From an uncultured Methylobacteriaceae bacterium (GTDB taxonomy: Bacteria > Pseudomonadota > Alphaproteobacteria > Rhizobiales > Beijerinckiaceae), in assembly GCA_937872715.1 (NCBI GenBank), contig CALMTJ010000228.1:1-23203 (forward strand): DNA of 23,203 nucleotides, read 5' to 3'. Shown in pieces: positions 14,894 to 22,156 of this stretch (its first letter is position 1; every line of letters starts with the position of its first letter). Below the pieces are notes generated by a model that saw only the letters and a list, made by a program, of their open reading frames with translations, made no database searches and was not told where the DNA came from. Made by a program: the position numbers and the translations under genes.

Positions 14894-15967
14894 CTATTCG
14901 GCGGCTTCGCGGGGGATGAACGGAGCCGGAGCCTCCGCGGCCAGCATGCGGTCGATCAACCGGCGCGCCCAGAGAGCGCCGGCATCGATGTTGAGGTTGT
15001 AGAAGAGCGCCCGCGGGTTGGCGTCGATCGCCCGCTGCTGCGCCTCCAGCACGGCGTGGTCCTGGTCGTAGACGCCGTGGCCGTCGTTGACGTGAGCCGT
15101 CTGGAGGTCGCGCGAGAGCTGCTCGTCGTCACGCCGGAAGGTGCGGGCGAAGTTCCAGAAATAGTGGCATGTCGTGTCCGTTTCCGGCGTGATCGCGGCC
15201 AGGAAGGCGCCGTTCACGCCCTGAGACCGATCCCCGTCCGGCGCGCCGGAGCCGGACGGCGCCACGCCCACATCGCCCACCACGATGGAGGGCGCCTGGA
15301 AAGAGATGATCTGCCAGCGGTCGACATGGCCGGGCTTGCCGAGCTGCTTCGCCCAGAAGGGCGGCGGCTCGATGTCGGTCATCCAGCGCGTCACGGTGGC
15401 GGTGGTGCCGGAATGGGTGACGTCGAAGGGCGCGCTCGTGATCGCCTCGTCGCCGATCGATCCGGCATGCACATAGGTCTCGTGCGTCAGGTCCATCAGG
15501 TTGTCGATGACGAGCCGGTAGTCGCATTTCAGCCCGTAGAAGGTGCCGCCCTCGCCGACCCATTCCGTGCCGTCGTTCCAGTGAAAGTCGGGGATCGTCG
15601 CCGGGTCCGCCAGTGCGGGGTCGCCGGGCCACACCCAGACGAGGCGGTGCCTCTCGGCGACCGGGAAGGCCCGCACCCCCGCGGACGGGTTGATGGTCTC
15701 CTGCGCCGGCATGTAGGTGCAACGGCCGGCCGAGTTGAACTGGAGGCCGTGATAGCCGCAGACGACCTGGTCGCCCTTCAGCCAGCCGAGGGACAGCGGC
15801 AGGAGCCGGTGCCAGCAGGCATCCTCCAGAGCCGCCACCGCGCCGTCCGCCTCCCGACGGTAGAGCACCATTCCCTTGCCGCAGATCTTCCGGGCGGCGA
15901 GCTCGTGCCGGATCTCGTGGCCCCAGGCGGCCGCGTACCAGGCGTTCATCGGATAGCGCTTGTCCAT
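14894..15967 (-). CDS. Rieske non-heme iron oxygenase, VanA-like
   Basis: This 357-aa oxygenase component has a Rieske cluster site with Cys51/His53 (CWHR) and Cys70/His73 (CGYHGL). A mononuclear iron site follows in DNLMDLTHETYVHAG, with Asp155, His162 and His167. The N-terminal MNAWYAAAWGHEI, then VWVWPGDPALADP and PDFHW, resemble vanillate O-demethylase VanA. The paired reductase downstream fits a two-component demethylase or hydroxylase that splits a methyl ether or hydroxylates an aromatic ring. Vanillate is the best guess, but this VanA-like family also includes other aromatic oxygenases. GGGAGGAAC precedes the ATG. No VanR-type regulator or pathway gene lies in the window. Confidence 0.88.
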   Translation of the reverse strand: MDKRYPMNAWYAAAWGHEIRHELAARKICGKGMVLYRREADGAVAALEDACWHRLLPLSLGWLKGDQVVCGYHGLQFNSAGRCTYMPAQETINPSAGVRAFPVAERHRLVWVWPGDPALADPATIPDFHWNDGTEWVGEGGTFYGLKCDYRLVIDNLMDLTHETYVHAGSIGDEAITSAPFDVTHSGTTATVTRWMTDIEPPPFWAKQLGKPGHVDRWQIISFQAPSIVVGDVGVAPSGSGAPDGDRSQGVNGAFLAAITPETDTTCHYFWNFARTFRRDDEQLSRDLQTAHVNDGHGVYDQDHAVLEAQQRAIDANPRALFYNLNIDAGALWARRLIDRMLAAEAPAPFIPREAAE

Positions 15968-16044
15968 CGCGCGTTCCTCCCGGAGCGCCGCCGGCGAAGC
16001 CGAAGGCGCGAGCTTGTTCAGGAAGAGATAAACTCCGGTCCGGC

Positions 16045-16057
16045 CCCGTTCAACGGG
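16045..16057. promoter_or_regulatory. Operator-like palindrome upstream of the VanA-like gene
   Basis: CCCGTT-C-AACGGG is a perfect 6-bp inverted repeat with one central base, 78 bases upstream of the oxygenase ATG in the 214-base gap after infC. Its size and position would suit a transcription factor that senses the aromatic substrate. I cannot match it to a known VanR site. The rest of the gap holds no recognisable gene. Confidence 0.35.
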
Positions 16058-16181
16058 TTCTCCGGCGGCACGCGCGCTCCGTCCGGCATCGGGCGGGGAA
16101 CCCGTTTCCTCGCCGGTCGACGCCCGCCCGGGAGAGCGAGGCGGCGGGCGCCGGGTCAGCCGTCGCGCCGCCCCGCGCGCC

Positions 16182-16724
16182 TCAGCGCGGCGCCAGGATC
16201 ATGATCATCTGGCGGCCTTCGAGCATCGGCTCGCTCTCGCCCTTGGCGAGATCGGAGGTCTCCGCCTTCACCCGTTCCAGGAGCCGAAGGCCGAGATCCT
16301 GGTGGGCCATCTCCCTCCCCCGGAAGCGCAGGGTCACCTTCACCTTGTCGCCCTCCTCGAAGAAGCGCTGCACGGCTTTCATCTTCACGTCGTAATCGTG
16401 CTTGTCGATGCCGGGCCGGAGCTTGATCTCCTTGACCTCGACCGTCTTCTGCTTCTTGCGGGCCTCGGCCTGCTTCTTCTGTTCGAGGAAGCGAAAGCGG
16501 CCGTAATCGAGGAGCTTGCAGACGGGCGGCACCGAATTGGGCGCGATCTCCACGAGATCGAGGCCGGCATCCTCGGCGATCTTGAGAGCGTCGAAGAATG
16601 GGATCGCTCCCCGATTCTGCCCTTCCTGATCGATCAGCTGAACGTCCCGGACGCCCCGAATGTCCCGGTTGGCGCGAGGTCCCTCCTTCTGCGGGACGGG
16701 CATGGCTCTCATGGGTCTGCGAAT
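16182..16724 (-). CDS. infC: Translation initiation factor IF-3
   Basis: This 180-aa factor binds the 30S subunit and checks the start codon and initiator tRNA. The N-domain reads DIRGVRDVQLIDQEGQNRGA and PPVCKLLDYGRFRFLEQKK. A lysine-rich linker follows, then the C-domain with KLRPGIDKHDYDVKMKAVQR and VTLRFRGREMAHQDLG. An ATG at 16712 is possible, but AGGAG lies 21 bases before it. The codons between are ATT CGC AGA CCC, and the ATT at 16724 is nine bases after AGGAG. Reading from ATT gives MRRPMRAMP, a beginning usual for this order, so I take ATT as the start. Rare AUU starts are known for infC and allow IF-3 to limit its own synthesis. Confidence 0.93.
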   Translation of the reverse strand: MRRPMRAMPVPQKEGPRANRDIRGVRDVQLIDQEGQNRGAIPFFDALKIAEDAGLDLVEIAPNSVPPVCKLLDYGRFRFLEQKKQAEARKKQKTVEVKEIKLRPGIDKHDYDVKMKAVQRFFEEGDKVKVTLRFRGREMAHQDLGLRLLERVKAETSDLAKGESEPMLEGRQMIMILAPR

Positions 16725-16842
16725 GGCTGCGAACTCCTGTCAGTTTCGGCAAGGGCCGGAGACGCGACGCATCGCGCGCCACCTACACCAGCCCGAGCCG
16801 ACATGTGGCCAATCGCGGCGGCGAGTCAACACGGATGCGTGA

Positions 16843-17913
16843 CTAGGCTCCCGGCTCGGCCATTCCGAAGCCCGCGGCCGTGGCGAGGATGGCCGCCCAG
16901 GTGCCGTCCGGAAGCGGCACGCCGTCCCGGAGGCGCTCGGCACGGAGGCGGCGCTCGGGGTCGCCCGGAATCATCACGGGCGAGCCCGGATCGGCCGGGC
17001 GGGAGGAGCGGACGAAGTCCACGTAGGCGCGGGGCTCCCGGGCGATCGCGCCCTCGTCGCCGAAGGCGGCGGGCGTGAGATAGATCGACACCATGCCGTT
17101 CGCGAAGCGCTGGCGGCCCGGCCCGGCGCAGCCGGAGCCGGCGAGCGCGCCGCCGAGGAGCTCGCACATCAGGGCGAGGCCGGATCCCTTGTGGTCGCCC
17201 ATCGTCCGGATGGCGCCGAGCCCGTTCCGGTGATCGCGGGTCCCGCCCGCGTCGAGCGGCCCGTAAAGCGTCTCCGGATCGGCGCTGAGCCGCCCGTCCG
17301 GGTCGATCAGGCTGCCGGGCGGAAGCGGCTTTCCGCCCGTGGAGGCGACCAGCACCTTGCCTTCGGCCACCGCAGACGTGGCGAAGTCGAGCACCACGGG
17401 CGGCTCCCCGTCCACCGGGAACCCGAACGCGACCGGCGCGGTCGAGAAGCGCCGGTCGACGCCGCCGAACGGCGCCACCAGCAGCGAGCCGGCGACGTTG
17501 ACGACGTGGAGCGACACGAGGCCGGAGGCGAGCGCGAGCTCCGCCCATTGCCCGATCCGGCCGAGATGGCCCGCATGGCGGAGCGCCACGATCGCGATCC
17601 CCTCCGCCTGCGCCTTGCGGATGCCGAGCTCGACCGCCTGCCGGCCGACGGTCGCGCCGAAGCCGTAGCGCCCGTCGACCACGGCGAGCGCGCCCGTCTC
17701 GCTCACGACCGAGACCGTCTGCCCGGCCTCGACCTCGCCGTCCTGCAGCCAGCCGACATAGCGCGGCACGCGGGCGACGCCGTGGCTGTCATGGCCGGCG
17801 AGGTTCGCGTCCACGAGGCCGGCCGCGACCCGGTCGGCCTCCTCCCGGCCGCAGCCGGCCGCCGCGAAGATGGCGGACGTGAACGACAGGAGACGGTCGG
17901 CCGCGATCAGCAT
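16843..17913 (-). CDS. Ldh family NAD(P)-dependent oxidoreductase (malate/L-lactate dehydrogenase type)
   Basis: This 356-aa protein belongs to the Ldh_2 family (malate/L-sulfolactate/L-lactate and delta1-piperideine-2-carboxylate reductases), which is unrelated to classical Rossmann lactate dehydrogenases. Family hallmarks are DANLAGHDSHGVARVPRYV near residue 40, RHAGHLGRIGQWAE, VLDFATSAVAEGKV, and DHKGSGLALMCELLGGAL near the cofactor site. It is expected to act on a 2-oxo/2-hydroxy acid in the cytosol; the substrate cannot be assigned. It lies 30 bases downstream of the PHA-granule protein gene on the same strand, so the two may be co-transcribed. There are 118 bases to infC, which probably has its own promoter. 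Confidence 0.87.
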   Translation of the reverse strand: MLIAADRLLSFTSAIFAAAGCGREEADRVAAGLVDANLAGHDSHGVARVPRYVGWLQDGEVEAGQTVSVVSETGALAVVDGRYGFGATVGRQAVELGIRKAQAEGIAIVALRHAGHLGRIGQWAELALASGLVSLHVVNVAGSLLVAPFGGVDRRFSTAPVAFGFPVDGEPPVVLDFATSAVAEGKVLVASTGGKPLPPGSLIDPDGRLSADPETLYGPLDAGGTRDHRNGLGAIRTMGDHKGSGLALMCELLGGALAGSGCAGPGRQRFANGMVSIYLTPAAFGDEGAIAREPRAYVDFVRSSRPADPGSPVMIPGDPERRLRAERLRDGVPLPDGTWAAILATAAGFGMAEPGA

Positions 17914-17943
17914 CCTGTCCCCCCCTCGCTCCCCGACCGGCCG

Positions 17944-18258
17944 CTAGCGCTTCTTCTCCAGGAGGAGCTGGCCTTCCCGGGCGATGAAGCCTTTGGCCTT
18001 TTCGGCGATCATCGCAAGCATCCAGGGAAGCTGCACCTCCACCCGGACGTGGTCGGCCGCGACGTCGAGGCCCGCCGTCACGCTCTGGCCGAGAGCCCGG
18101 ACCGCGAGGTCGAGATGGTCGCCCGTCCAGCGCTCGTCGACCGCGGCGAGCTTGTCGCCGAACTTCGCCTTCAGGCCGGCGAACCCGGTCTCCAGCCGCC
18201 GCCGCGCCTCGGCCGGCCCGAGCTGGTGGGGGATGACCACGACCAACGGTTTCGACAT
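17944..18258 (-). CDS. Polyhydroxyalkanoic acid system family protein (PHA_gran_rgn)
   Basis: This 104-aa protein begins MSKPLVVVIPHQLGPAEARR and contains LETGFAGLKAKFGDKLAAVD, WTGDHLDLAVRALGQSVTAG and VRVEVQLPWMLAMIAEKAKG. It ends with a lysine-rich tail. This layout matches the small PHA system proteins of the PHA_gran_rgn family, which are associated with PHA loci, although their exact role is not well defined. The ATG at 18258 has GAAGG eight bases upstream; an in-frame ATG at 18276 is less likely. It is divergent from the cysteine synthase gene across 99 bases. The link to the phaA/phaB/phaR locus 11 kb away is by function only. Confidence 0.8.
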   Translation of the reverse strand: MSKPLVVVIPHQLGPAEARRRLETGFAGLKAKFGDKLAAVDERWTGDHLDLAVRALGQSVTAGLDVAADHVRVEVQLPWMLAMIAEKAKGFIAREGQLLLEKKR

Positions 18259-18357
18259 CGCTGCACCTTCGCGCATGCCAGGGCCTTGCACGAGACCGCG
18301 GACCGCCGAAGAAAGAAGCGGCGCGGGCCTGGGTTCCGCGGCCGCCGGGATCGACGC

Positions 18358-19365
18358 ATGGATATCAGGCAGGACGTGCTCGCGGCCATCGGCCGGACGC
18401 CGTTGATCAAGCTGCGGGGACCCTCCGAGCTGACGGGCGCGACCATTCTTGGGAAGGCCGAGTTCATGAACCCGGGCGGATCCGTCAAGGACAGGGCGGC
18501 GCTGGGCATCGTGAAGGACGCCGTGTCCCGCGGCGCGATCCGGCCGGGCGGCACGATCGTGGAAGGCACGGCCGGCAATACCGGCATCGGGCTCGCGGTG
18601 GTCGGCAACGCGCTCGGCTACCGGACGGTGATCGTGATCCCGGAAACGCAGAGCCAGGAGAAGAAGGACGCGCTCCGGCTGGCGGGCGCGACCCTGGTCG
18701 AGGTTCCGGCCGTGCCCTACGCGAATCCGGAGAACTACGTGAAGCGCTCGGAGCGGCTGGCGGCCGAGCTCGCCCGCTCGGAGCCGAACGGCGCGATCTG
18801 GGCCAACCAGTTCGATAACGTGGCGAACCGCGACGCGCATGCCCGCACCACCGCGCCCGAGATCTGGGAGGAAACGGGCGGCCGGGTGGACGGGTTCGTG
18901 TGCGCGGTCGGGACCGGCGGCACCCTCGCCGGTGTCGCGGCCGGCCTGCGGGACCGGCGCCCGGACGTCCGGATCGCCCTCGCCGACCCGATGGGCGCCG
19001 CCCTGCACAGCTTCTACACGACGGGCGAGCTGCGCTCGGAAGGCTCCTCGATCACGGAAGGGATCGGCCAGGGCAGGATCACCGGCAACCTCGAAGGGCT
19101 CGTCGTGGACGGCTCCTACCGGGTGCCGGACGAGGAGGCCCTGCCGGTCCTGTACGACCTGATACGGCACGAAGGCCTCATGCTCGGCGGCTCCTCCGCC
19201 ATCAACGTCGCGGGCGCGATCCGGCTCGCGCGCGATCTCGGGCCGGGCAGCACGGTGGTCACCATCCTGTGCGACGGCGCGACGCGCTACGGGTCCAAGC
19301 TCTTCAACCCGGGCTTCCTCCGTTCGAAGGGACTGCCCGTCCCGCCCTGGCTCACGATCGCCTGA
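18358..19365 (+). CDS. Cysteine synthase (O-acetylserine sulfhydrylase type, PLP-dependent)
   Basis: This 335-aa fold-type II PLP enzyme should make L-cysteine from O-acetylserine and sulfide in the cytosol. The Schiff-base lysine is Lys44 in NPGGSVKDRAA. The substrate loop reads EGTAGNTGIG (residues 69-78), with Ala where CysK usually has Ser. The phosphate loop is GTGGTLAG, and GGSSAINVAGA lies near the PLP ring nitrogen site. The C-terminal YGSKLFNPGFLRSKGLPVPP is typical of a cysteine synthase branch common in Hyphomicrobiales. The ATG at 18358 begins MDIRQDVLAAIGRTPLIKL. A cystathionine beta-synthase-like role is possible but less likely without a CBS domain. Confidence 0.88.
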   Translation: MDIRQDVLAAIGRTPLIKLRGPSELTGATILGKAEFMNPGGSVKDRAALGIVKDAVSRGAIRPGGTIVEGTAGNTGIGLAVVGNALGYRTVIVIPETQSQEKKDALRLAGATLVEVPAVPYANPENYVKRSERLAAELARSEPNGAIWANQFDNVANRDAHARTTAPEIWEETGGRVDGFVCAVGTGGTLAGVAAGLRDRRPDVRIALADPMGAALHSFYTTGELRSEGSSITEGIGQGRITGNLEGLVVDGSYRVPDEEALPVLYDLIRHEGLMLGGSSAINVAGAIRLARDLGPGSTVVTILCDGATRYGSKLFNPGFLRSKGLPVPPWLTIA

Positions 19366-19405
19366 GCGGGTCCCGCCGCCACCTCCGTCACACCTGGAAC
19401 CGTTC

Positions 19406-19431
19406 GGAACCGGCCAGAGAGATGCGGAGTT
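19406..19431 (+). promoter_or_regulatory. EcfG-like promoter motif upstream of the sensor kinase
   Basis: GGAAC (19406-19410) is followed after 18 bases by GTT (19429-19431), that is GGAAC-N17-AGTT, one mismatch from the EcfG consensus. A second GGAAC lies at 19396. It is 164 bases before the kinase ATG, in a 229-base gap. That gap also contains a weak 36-codon frame starting at a GTG at 19488, whose stop overlaps the kinase ATG; I do not call it a gene. Confidence 0.35.
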
Positions 19432-19594
19432 TGCACCGGACTTGACGGGCTGAAATCAGGCCGCCCGTAAAGCCGTCGGGTGAGCGCGTGACATCTTCCG
19501 AGACACGGGTGGCCGGGGATCTCACCGCGGCGGCGGCAGCTGCGCCCGCCTTGGCGGAGCGCCGGCCGTCACCCTCGCGCCGGCATCTGCCCTC

Positions 19595-21316
19595 ATGAAG
19601 GCGGCGTTCGCCCGCCCGAGGCACCCGGCCAAGACCATGCCCGGCGGGCGCAGGCGCGGGGACGGACAGGCCGTCGCCGGTCTCGGCAGGCTCTACGTCA
19701 TCGCGGCCGCGAGCCTCGCCGCTCTCGTGCCGCTGATCCTCTTCGCCGGGATCTGGGTGCGGTCGGAGCTGAACAAGAGCCAGAGGGACGTCGAGAGCTA
19801 CCTGTCGGCGCGGGCGAGCTCCCTTTCGCAGCGGATCGATGCCGAGCTCGAACAGCAGCTCCAGGCGTTGAGGGCCGTCTCGGCGCTGCCTGCCCTCGAT
19901 GCGACCGAGTCGGATTTCGGGCAGGTCGCCGAACGGATCAGGTCCAGCCTGGTGCACTGGGCCGCGCTCGGTCTGATCGACATGGGCGGCCGATCCGTCG
20001 TCGCGACGCGTCCGGACTGGCCGGACGCCAAGGTGGTCGCGAAGAGCCGGGAGGTCGGCCAGGACCGGAAGCCCGCCATCGGGACAGCCGCGGAGCTGGG
20101 CCTCTCCGACCGGAGCGTCTACCTCTTCATGCCGGTGGTGCGGGACGCGGCGGTACGGTCCGTCCTGGTCACGGCCTTCGATTCCGGCGACCTCCAGCGG
20201 ATCGTCACGGAGCAGGGCCGGACGGCCGACCTCCTCACCACGCTGACCGACGAGGCCTTCCGGCTCGTCGCGAGGTCGCGCGCGCCCGACGAGATGATCG
20301 GCCGGGAGCTCTCGGCCGAGTTCCGGTCGAACATCGCCGGCCGAAACTCGGGAAGCTTCCGGACGAGCTCCCTCGACGGCGAGCCGGTTCTCACCTCCTT
20401 CTTCCGCTCGCCGCTCACCGGCTGGGTGTCGAACGTGTCCATCAGCCGCCGGCAGATCGAGCGGATGTCGACCCATTCCGTGTGGGCCACGATCGCGGCG
20501 GGCGCCCTGAGCCTCCTCCTGGCCGGCATCCTGGCGGTGTTCATCATCCACACGGTGATGGAGCGGCGGGTGAGCGACGAGAGGCTCGCGGCCTCCCAGG
20601 CGCTGGGCGAGCTCGACGCCCGCCTCCTCAAGACCACGCAGGAGGCGCTGGGCGAGCAGCGCAAGTCGTCCTCCGAACGCGAGGTGCTTCTGCGCGAGAT
20701 CTACCATCGGGTGAAGAACAACCTGCAGATCGTGCAGAGCCTGCTCCGCCTCGGATCGCGCGACCTCAGCTCCGACCAGCGCGAGCCTTTCGAGGCCGCC
20801 GTCCGGCGCGTCGGCGCGATGGCGCGGGTGCACACCCTCCTGTACCAATCTCCCGACCTCGCCTCCATCGACTTCAAGGACTACCTGGACGAGCTCCTGA
20901 AAGAGCTGTCGGAAGGGTTCGCGGCGGACGAGCGCAGCATCACCTCCGTCCTGGACGCGCATTCCATGCGGGTGCCGCTCGACACGGCGGTGCCGCTCGC
21001 CTTCATCGCGGTCGAGATCCTGACCAATTCCTACCGGCACGCCTTCCCGAACGGTCGGGGCGGCAGGATCTCCGTCGAGGTCCGGCACGACCGGCCCTTC
21101 GGCACGATGCGGATCGAGGATGACGGCGTCGGGCTGTCGGACGTGAGGACGGCCAAGCGGCGGCTCGGGCTCACCATCGTTCGCAAGCTCGTGCAGCAGA
21201 TCGGCGGCGCCATGGAGGAGCCGAAACCCGGCTCCTCCACCTTCGTGATCCGCTTCCCTCTGGAGGAGCCCGGCGCCGAGGCGGCCGGCCTCACGGAGGC
21301 TGCACCCGTCCCTTGA
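19595..21316 (+). CDS. Membrane sensor histidine kinase, HisKA_2 type
   Basis: This 573-aa inner-membrane kinase has membrane helix 1 at about 33-54 and an extracytoplasmic sensor region of about 240 residues (Cache-like in layout, ending SFFRSPLTGWVSNVSISR). Helix 2 lies at about 297-320, followed by a short coiled segment. The HisKA_2 phosphoacceptor is LREIYHRVKNNLQIVQSLL, with His371. The ATPase domain has VEILTNSYRHAF (Asn478), IEDDGVGLSD and RLGLTIVRKLVQQIGG. In Alphaproteobacteria, kinases of this HisKA_2/HWE group often feed PhyR and the EcfG stress response. No response regulator is adjacent, so that link is inference. The frame starts at 19595 among several possible upstream positions. 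Confidence 0.9.
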   Translation: MKAAFARPRHPAKTMPGGRRRGDGQAVAGLGRLYVIAAASLAALVPLILFAGIWVRSELNKSQRDVESYLSARASSLSQRIDAELEQQLQALRAVSALPALDATESDFGQVAERIRSSLVHWAALGLIDMGGRSVVATRPDWPDAKVVAKSREVGQDRKPAIGTAAELGLSDRSVYLFMPVVRDAAVRSVLVTAFDSGDLQRIVTEQGRTADLLTTLTDEAFRLVARSRAPDEMIGRELSAEFRSNIAGRNSGSFRTSSLDGEPVLTSFFRSPLTGWVSNVSISRRQIERMSTHSVWATIAAGALSLLLAGILAVFIIHTVMERRVSDERLAASQALGELDARLLKTTQEALGEQRKSSSEREVLLREIYHRVKNNLQIVQSLLRLGSRDLSSDQREPFEAAVRRVGAMARVHTLLYQSPDLASIDFKDYLDELLKELSEGFAADERSITSVLDAHSMRVPLDTAVPLAFIAVEILTNSYRHAFPNGRGGRISVEVRHDRPFGTMRIEDDGVGLSDVRTAKRRLGLTIVRKLVQQIGGAMEEPKPGSSTFVIRFPLEEPGAEAAGLTEAAPVP

Positions 21317-21340
21317 TGGGCCGCGGCACCGCCGCCATAT
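21313..21340 (+). promoter_or_regulatory. Sigma-32 (RpoH)-like promoter for hsp20
   Basis: CTTGATG (-35; TTGATG at 21313-21318), a 14-base spacer and CGCCATAT (-10, 21333-21340) resemble the heat-shock promoter pattern CTTGAA...CCCCATNT. The -35 overlaps the kinase stop codon. Transcription would begin near 21347, about 60 bases before the hsp20 ATG. I see no ROSE or CIRCE element in that leader. Confidence 0.5.
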
Positions 21341-21408
21341 GGTGAGCGTCGAGACCGGATGCCGTTCGGGTCAGGTTTCGCGAAGTGCCATCAGGGCTTC
21401 GATCGGGA

Positions 21409-21837
21409 ATGTCGCGTCAATCGCCCTTCGGGCATCCGTTTCTTCTCGGCTTCGACGAGATCGAGCAGGCGCTCGACCGCATGTCGAAGGCGGCCACGGA
21501 CGGCTACCCGCCCTACAATATCGAGCGGATCGCGAACGGGGACGGCTCCCCGGACCGGATCAGCATCACGCTCGCGGTCGCGGGGTTCACGCGGGACCAG
21601 CTCGACATCCAGGTCGAGGAGAACCAGCTCGTGGTCCGCGGCCGGCAGGTCGACGACCGGTCGCGCAACTACCTCCACCGGGGGATCGCGGCCCGCCAGT
21701 TCCAGCGCACCTTTCTCCTGGCCGAAGGGATCGAGGTGCTGGGGGCCGATCTCCGGGACGGCCTCCTCTGCATCGACCTCGCCCGGCCCGAACCGGCCCG
21801 CGCCGCCCGCCGGATCGCGATCGCGGCCCGAGACTGA
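21409..21837 (+). CDS. Small heat-shock protein, Hsp20/IbpA family
   Basis: This 142-aa ATP-independent holdase binds unfolding proteins. The alpha-crystallin domain spans about 35-125: it opens with YPPYNIER and contains ITLAVAGFTRDQLDIQVEEN, LVVRGRQ and FQRTFLLAEGI. It closes with ADLRDGLLCIDL, the A-x-x-x-x-G-x-L signature that packs the dimer. The C-terminus ends IAIAARD, with IAI as the short I-x-I anchoring motif. The frame opens at a GTG at 21385, but the ATG at 21409 gives the usual MSRQSPFGHPFLLGFDEIEQ beginning. A sigma-32-like promoter lies upstream, and a DUF1150 gene follows 46 bases after the stop, a pairing I recall from many Alphaproteobacteria. Confidence 0.92.
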   Translation: MSRQSPFGHPFLLGFDEIEQALDRMSKAATDGYPPYNIERIANGDGSPDRISITLAVAGFTRDQLDIQVEENQLVVRGRQVDDRSRNYLHRGIAARQFQRTFLLAEGIEVLGADLRDGLLCIDLARPEPARAARRIAIAARD

Positions 21838-21883
21838 CCCATTCCGCGTCCCGCGGATTCCTTGCCGCTCAAAGGAGGGCAAC

Positions 21884-22156
21884 ATGACCCACGACCAGAA
21901 CATCGCCGCGACGAACGCTTCCCGACTCGACGCCAAGAGCTTCGCGGCCCTCGGCGAAGGGCAGGTCGCCTACGTGAAGCCGATCACCTCCGAGGAGGTC
22001 CGCCGGTTCTTCCCGCAGGCGCCGGAGATCGCCCCGAACCTCGAGCTCTTCGCGCTGCTCTCGGCGAGCGGCATGCCGATCCTCGTCACGGATTCGCGCG
22101 ACGCCGCGGTGGCGAATGCCTGGGCGCACGACCTCAGGACCGTCAGCCTGAACTGA
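21884..22156 (+). CDS. DUF1150 family protein
   Basis: This 90-aa protein is of unknown function. It matches the DUF1150 family in length and core: LDAKSFAALGEGQVAYVKPI, then FFPQAPEIAPNLELFALLSA, SGMPILVTDSRDAAVANAW and a short tail. There is no signal peptide or membrane segment. AAAGGAGGGC just before the ATG is one of the strongest ribosome-binding sequences in the window, so high expression is likely. The gene follows hsp20 by 46 bases, and both would be driven by the heat-shock-like promoter, which suggests a stress or proteostasis role. The last 14 bases overlap the end of the convergent hydrolase gene. Confidence 0.88.
   Translation: MTHDQNIAATNASRLDAKSFAALGEGQVAYVKPITSEEVRRFFPQAPEIAPNLELFALLSASGMPILVTDSRDAAVANAWAHDLRTVSLN

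Noticed and set aside
13814..16204. 796-codon plus-strand frame opposite the vanAB-like genes
   Set aside because: It is antisense to two proteins with all catalytic motifs intact and has no domain of its own.
17191..19365. 724-codon frame ending as the cysteine synthase
   Set aside because: Only the part from the ATG at 18358 is real; the upstream extension is antisense to the dehydrogenase and PHA-system genes.
19488..19598. 36-codon frame starting at GTG, with its stop overlapping the kinase ATG
   Set aside because: It could be a coupled leader peptide, but it is alanine/arginine-rich with only a weak ribosome-binding sequence and no recognisable family; NepR was considered and does not match.
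19388..21088. 566-codon minus-strand frame opposite the sensor kinase
   Set aside because: It is antisense to a kinase with recognisable H, N and D boxes; the product is motif-free and charge-rich.
21347..21408. Possible ROSE-type RNA thermometer in the hsp20 leader
   Set aside because: I could not find a hairpin that pairs convincingly with the ribosome-binding region, nor the usual ROSE sequence.
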